From a virus: a stretch of 64,000 nucleotides of DNA. Positions 60,937 through 64,000 of this stretch are shown in pieces. Below the pieces are notes generated by a model. That model had not been told where the DNA came from, searched no databases, and saw only the letters and a program-made list of their open reading frames with translations. The first letter of the stretch is position 1; every line of letters starts with the position of its first letter. Location: IMG/VR virus record IMGVR_UViG_3300028800_000061, positions 1-64,000 of that record; one strand, 5' to 3'. The position numbers and the translations under genes were made by a program.

Positions 60937-61215
60937 TCATCTTCCTTGCTTACGTAGCGTGACTTTGACGGCGCAACCGTAACCGTCTGTATTGGGTCCG
61001 GCTTGCTTGGCGGTGTAGCCGCGGCCGTGAAGGTACAACTCGACGGCCAGGGCGTTGCCGCCGGAGTTCACCCGGATGATGACAGCGCCTGGTGCGCGCT
61101 CGACTGCGCGCAGGGCTTCGGGTGCGGGGTATCTGAGGCGCTCGCTGATCGCGCGGCGCGCGTGGTTCGTGAGATGACGCATGTCAAGCCGGGCGGGGGA
61201 TGGTTTGAGTGCCAC
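60937..61215 (-). CDS. Hypothetical protein, 92 residues, first gene of the minus operon
   Basis: ATG 61215. AVERAPGAVIIRVNSGGNALAVELYLHGRGYTAKQAGP is a beta-alpha pattern; the N-terminus is basic and helical. It is the first gene behind the 61232 inverted repeat, so probably the start of the operon that runs to the integrase and RNase H. Confidence 0.55.
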   Translation of the reverse strand: MALKPSPARLDMRHLTNHARRAISERLRYPAPEALRAVERAPGAVIIRVNSGGNALAVELYLHGRGYTAKQAGPNTDGYGCAVKVTLRKQGR

Positions 61216-61231
61216 GTGAGCCTCCTGTCAA

Positions 61232-61257
61232 CGTCCGGTAATTACCATTACCGGACG
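61232..61257. promoter_or_regulatory. Perfect inverted repeat CGTCCGGTAAT-TACC-ATTACCGGACG
   Basis: 11-bp arms with a 4-base centre, 17 bases upstream of the minus-operon start. Typical repressor operator, or a terminator-like hairpin in the divergent gap 61216-61326, which is otherwise empty. Confidence 0.65.
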
Positions 61258-61326
61258 CCAGGATAACCCAGACCCAGAAGGGGATGCGGGACCAAAACGC
61301 CGGCGCGCCGGCCTACCATCAACCCC

Positions 61327-61638
61327 ATGGAATGCCGGATAGACGACGACGGTGGTGCGGTTGTCCTGGCCATCGAGGCGGGCGATCGCCCGCAGTCGCT
61401 GTGGGCGCGCGTCGGGCCCGTGTACGACGGTGACACCGTCCGCAGTGAGCCCGGAGTTTGGATCAACTACCAGCGACATCACCTGAACGGCCGCTTGTCC
61501 GGGCCGGTTCTGCTGACCCCTGCAGTGTGGCAGCAGCTCGTCCAGAGTGTCGAGGATAGACTGACCGGCCTGGCTGCACCGCGCCCAAAGGGCTGGTTGA
61601 GGAAGCTAGTCGACAGGCGGACTACGCAGCAGAAATAG
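61327..61638 (+). CDS. Hypothetical protein, 103 residues
   Basis: ATG 61327, divergent from the minus operon. ECRIDDDGGAVVLAIEAGD ... VYDGDTVRSEPGVWINYQRHHLNGRLSGPVLLTPAVWQQLVQSVEDRL looks like a small beta-rich protein with a helical end and basic tail. No domain recognised. Confidence 0.55.
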   Translation: MECRIDDDGGAVVLAIEAGDRPQSLWARVGPVYDGDTVRSEPGVWINYQRHHLNGRLSGPVLLTPAVWQQLVQSVEDRLTGLAAPRPKGWLRKLVDRRTTQQK

Positions 61639-61743
61639 CGGCATCTTGACATCGCGCCGGGAGTCAGGTCACTTTCCGGGACGCCACGCCGGACATTTCA
61701 TGACCGTCACGGGCGGATGGCGCCCAGTGACAGAATGGCGCGC

Positions 61744-62283
61744 ATGCCAAGCAAAGCGCCCGGAGTAATCATCGCGCTCGCGCTCGCGCTCGCTGTAAGC
61801 GCGTGCGGGACCTCGTCGGGACCAGCGGCGGCGCCGTTCTCTGCCAGGCCGCACGCGACGCCCACTTTCGTGTATCCCGGGGATCCGCAGTGTGCCATCA
61901 CCTACCGCGACGATGGTGACGGCACGATGAGCTGGACCGCTACCGTCACTGTCGCCGGGGAGCTCATCACGCACGCCGCCGACATCGAAGGCAACATTTA
62001 CCGCCATGTCGTGCAGGTTAGCCCCGGCCCGAACCGGTTCATGGCCCCGGTGCCGCTCTCACAGGTTGACGATATGGGCGGCAACCTGGACGGCGCGGGC
62101 GCTTCGTACGGCTGCTCGGTCGCACCACAGTTATCGTCGGGGCCCCCCGGAAGGGGTTCTGGAAGCAACACGCCGGGTATGCCAGCTACTTTCCGTGTCG
62201 CGCCGCTCACCGGGACACGGCATGATGATCTGCGTGAATCACCGGAATCCCGCACCACCCGACGGGCCAGGTTCCGCCTCTGA
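61744..62283 (+). CDS. Lipoprotein
   Basis: 179 residues from ATG 61744. A signal peptide with lipobox: PSKAPGVIIALALALAVSACG, where the Cys after AVSA would be lipidated. The mature part (FVYPGDPQCAITYRDDGDGTMSWTATVTVAGE ... GASYGC) is strand-rich with two more Cys that may form a disulfide. The last ~40 residues overlap the AAA gene by 62 bases and are low-complexity. A surface role such as exclusion is possible but unproven. Confidence 0.7.
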   Translation: MPSKAPGVIIALALALAVSACGTSSGPAAAPFSARPHATPTFVYPGDPQCAITYRDDGDGTMSWTATVTVAGELITHAADIEGNIYRHVVQVSPGPNRFMAPVPLSQVDDMGGNLDGAGASYGCSVAPQLSSGPPGRGSGSNTPGMPATFRVAPLTGTRHDDLRESPESRTTRRARFRL

Positions 62284-63520
62284 CCTGATTGCCGCGCTGC
62301 GGGAGCGGGCGCCCCGCCTGGCGGTCGCGGTCGCTGCCGGGCAGGCGGCGTGGCCGGCGGTGGCCCAGCTGAGGGTGAAGGCGCGCGAGCGCTCCACTTA
62401 CACCGTCAAGATCCCCGGCACCGACGACATTTACGACGAACTGCACGAGTGGGTCCTGGGCCTGCTGCCATCCCGGGAGCAGCGTGCCCTCGTCGCCTGG
62501 TCCTCGAAGCGCTCCGCCGTGGACATGGACGACCTGGGGCAGCGGCGGGCCGCGCCGGCGCTGCGGCTGCGGTACGACGGGACCCGGGAGCAGTCGATCA
62601 CCATCGGCGGGCACAAGGTCAAGGTGATCGTGTCGGACGGCGGCCCGGTCGCGTCCGCCGGGGACCGGTGGCGGCCACCGGAGATCATATTCACCGCCGG
62701 CTCGCTGCAGGCGCGGGAGGCGCTCCTGGGGGAGATTGACGGGGTGCTGAGGCGCACCCACCAGGCGAGGCGGCAGCCGTCGTTCCGGATGCTTGACAAG
62801 TGGGGCGACTGGGAGCGGCTGGACGACCTGCCGCGCCGCGGCCTGGACAGCGTGATCCTCCCGCCGGGGCAGCTGGAGCGGCTCACCGCCGACGTGGGCC
62901 GGTTCCTGGCCGCCGAGCAGGACTACGTGCGCAGGTGCATCCCCTGGCACCGGGGCCACCTGTACGAGGGCCCGCCGGGGACCGGGAAAACGTCGGTGGC
63001 CAGGGCGCTGGCCAGCCACTACGGCATGGACGTGTGGTACCTGCCGCTCGCGGACGTGGCGAAGGACGGCGAGCTGCTGCGGATGGTGACCCGGGTCACG
63101 CCCCGGTCGATGCTGCTACTGGAGGACATTGACGTGTTCAGCGCCGCCGCGCAGCGCGACGACAGCACCGCCGCACAGGACGACGGGGGGAACGTGACCT
63201 TGTCCGGGCTGCTCAACACCCTGGACGGGATCGCCACCCCGCACGGCCTGCTGACCGTGCTGACCACCAACAGGCCTGAGGTGCTCGATGACGCGGTGAT
63301 CCGGCCGGGCCGCATTGACCTGACCGAGCATTTCTCCGTCGCCGACGACGACCAGGTGGCCCGGCTGGTGGGCCGCTACTACGACCAGCCCGCACCGGAC
63401 GCGGCGGGACTCGGCGGGGTCGCACCAGCGGACGTCGTTGAGGTGTGCAAACGGCATGACGACCTGGTGGCAGTGCTCACCGAGCTCGCCGGTGGGGCCG
63501 AAATGGTCCGGGTTCCGTGA
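62222..63520 (+). CDS. BCS1-like AAA ATPase
   Basis: 432 residues from ATG 62222 (ATG 62225 also possible; the long frame from 62006 runs inside the lipoprotein gene). The N-terminal ~220 residues are a BCS1-like middle part (STYTVKIPGTDDIYDELHEWVLGLL; SITIGGHKVKVIVSDGG; DLPRRGLDSVILPPGQLERL). The AAA core has EGPPGTGKTS (~249), MLLLEDIDVF (~296), TLSGLLNTLDGIATPHG and LLTVLTTNRPEVLDDAVIRPG. Mitochondrial BCS1 translocates folded proteins; no transmembrane segment is seen here. Unusual in bacteria outside defence or mobile contexts; role open. Confidence 0.8.
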   Translation: MMICVNHRNPAPPDGPGSASDLIAALRERAPRLAVAVAAGQAAWPAVAQLRVKARERSTYTVKIPGTDDIYDELHEWVLGLLPSREQRALVAWSSKRSAVDMDDLGQRRAAPALRLRYDGTREQSITIGGHKVKVIVSDGGPVASAGDRWRPPEIIFTAGSLQAREALLGEIDGVLRRTHQARRQPSFRMLDKWGDWERLDDLPRRGLDSVILPPGQLERLTADVGRFLAAEQDYVRRCIPWHRGHLYEGPPGTGKTSVARALASHYGMDVWYLPLADVAKDGELLRMVTRVTPRSMLLLEDIDVFSAAAQRDDSTAAQDDGGNVTLSGLLNTLDGIATPHGLLTVLTTNRPEVLDDAVIRPGRIDLTEHFSVADDDQVARLVGRYYDQPAPDAAGLGGVAPADVVEVCKRHDDLVAVLTELAGGAEMVRVP

Positions 63521-63569
63521 CGGCAGCTTAGGCGCGGGTGAACCAGTGTCCCTGGTAGATTTTCTGGTC

Positions 63570-64000
63570 ATGAGGCACTTGTCGGTTAACGGTGAAGACG
63601 GCCACTATTCTGCAGATCTCGAAGGCCTGCCCCCTTTCAGGTTTGCTGACCCCGAGCAAGCCAACCAGTGGCTCCGTAACCTGGTGAATGCAGGTGACCT
63701 AGATCTGGTGAACGTAGTACTTGCTGGTCATCAGCCTTGCGCTGCCCTGGGGTGCAGGTACCTTGCGTCGCGCCTAGTCATTTGCAATGAGGCAGAGAGG
63801 TGGATGCCGAATCTATCCTGCGGAGGTCACGAATTGGGTTTCGTGGATCACGCGAAGGCGTGGGGATACAAGAGCCAAGTGGTCACTCCGTACACGTCCG
63901 AGATGGGCGACAGGGTCGCGCAGTACGGGTTTCAGCTCTACAAGGCCGACCCAACCTCACGGAAACGACTGCAAGAGATCGCTGGAACTCACATCATCCG
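63570..64000 (+). CDS. Hypothetical protein, N-terminal part (cut by window edge)
   Basis: ATG 63570, open to the end of the window (143 codons). No ribosome site; TAGATT lies eight bases before the ATG, so the transcript may be leaderless. Sequence SVNGEDGHYSADLEGLPPFRFADPEQANQWLRNLVN ... PCAALGCRYLASRLVICNEAE ... YKSQVVTPYTSEM. Less GC-rich than its neighbours. Not recognised. Confidence 0.55.
   Translation, partial: MRHLSVNGEDGHYSADLEGLPPFRFADPEQANQWLRNLVNAGDLDLVNVVLAGHQPCAALGCRYLASRLVICNEAERWMPNLSCGGHELGFVDHAKAWGYKSQVVTPYTSEMGDRVAQYGFQLYKADPTSRKRLQEIAGTHII

Noticed and set aside
62207-63019. 270-codon minus frame
   Set aside because: Opposite strand of the BCS1-like ATPase; composition is Pro/Arg/Gln-rich without any motif.

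Overview
The window is GC-rich DNA from a mobile element of an actinobacterium. Support for this comes from a WhiB-family regulator, an Lsr2-like silencer, a DUF2637 (Spd-like) membrane protein beside an FtsK/TraB-type translocase, a KorSA-like GntR regulator, many GTG starts and four-base ATGA/GTGA gene overlaps. No ribosomal RNA, core-metabolism genes or virion genes (terminase, portal, capsid, tail) are visible. The best reading is a large conjugative plasmid, an integrative conjugative element, or the non-structural half of a phage-plasmid. Both ends of the window cut genes, so the element continues outside it.

Layout. (1) 1-7001, minus strand: a transfer module of whiB, lytic transglycosylase, DUF2637 protein, five small membrane or coiled-coil proteins, an Ala-rich protein and a truncated FtsK/TraB-like ATPase. 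It contains three repeat families. (2) 7022-11936: a divergent control region with TTGTACGTAC boxes, a GntR regulator, a GNAT protein, small unknowns and a divergent pair of HTH regulators. (3) 11937-20497: a replication operon with a Sak4-like ATPase, an HNH protein, a replication initiator carrying eleven copies of a GCAGATTCTGC-type repeat inside its own gene, a DnaC-like loader, DnaB helicase, SSB and a DnaN clamp. (4) 20558-27864: a DarB-like methylase-helicase fusion behind an 11-codon leader, and a cytosine-5 methyltransferase. Both genes have TTGTACGTAC boxes upstream. (5) 27966-38743: about 25 short, overlapping accessory genes, including a SLOG-type protein, Nudix hydrolase, PAPS-reductase-like PP-loop protein and Lsr2.

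(6) 38970-53234: a tRNA array with 37 recognisable tRNA genes, 36 on the plus strand. Together they cover all 20 amino acids and include an initiator tRNA. Small genes are interleaved, several of them using a base triplet inside a tRNA as stop codon. Oddities are three tRNAs with leucine anticodons on short-variable-arm (class I) bodies, three anticodon loops with C33, one aberrant antisense tRNA, and two half-tRNAs in reversed order at 39246-39321 whose arms all pair, as in a circularly permuted tRNA gene. Within the array lie a DpdA-like protein, a possible Mom/GNAT-like protein and a DNA methyltransferase in one operon, plus Dcd, a phosphoesterase and an HNH nuclease.

(7) 53260-64000: two small HTH proteins, a minus-strand operon with RNase H and a tyrosine recombinase, an operator-like inverted repeat, a lipoprotein, a BCS1-like AAA ATPase and a truncated last gene.

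Taken together the element appears to encode its own replication initiation and clamp, DNA protection by modification, mating-pair DNA transport, nucleotide-pool enzymes and a nearly self-sufficient tRNA complement. That combination would let it translate its genes under altered or attacked host tRNA pools, but this role is inference.
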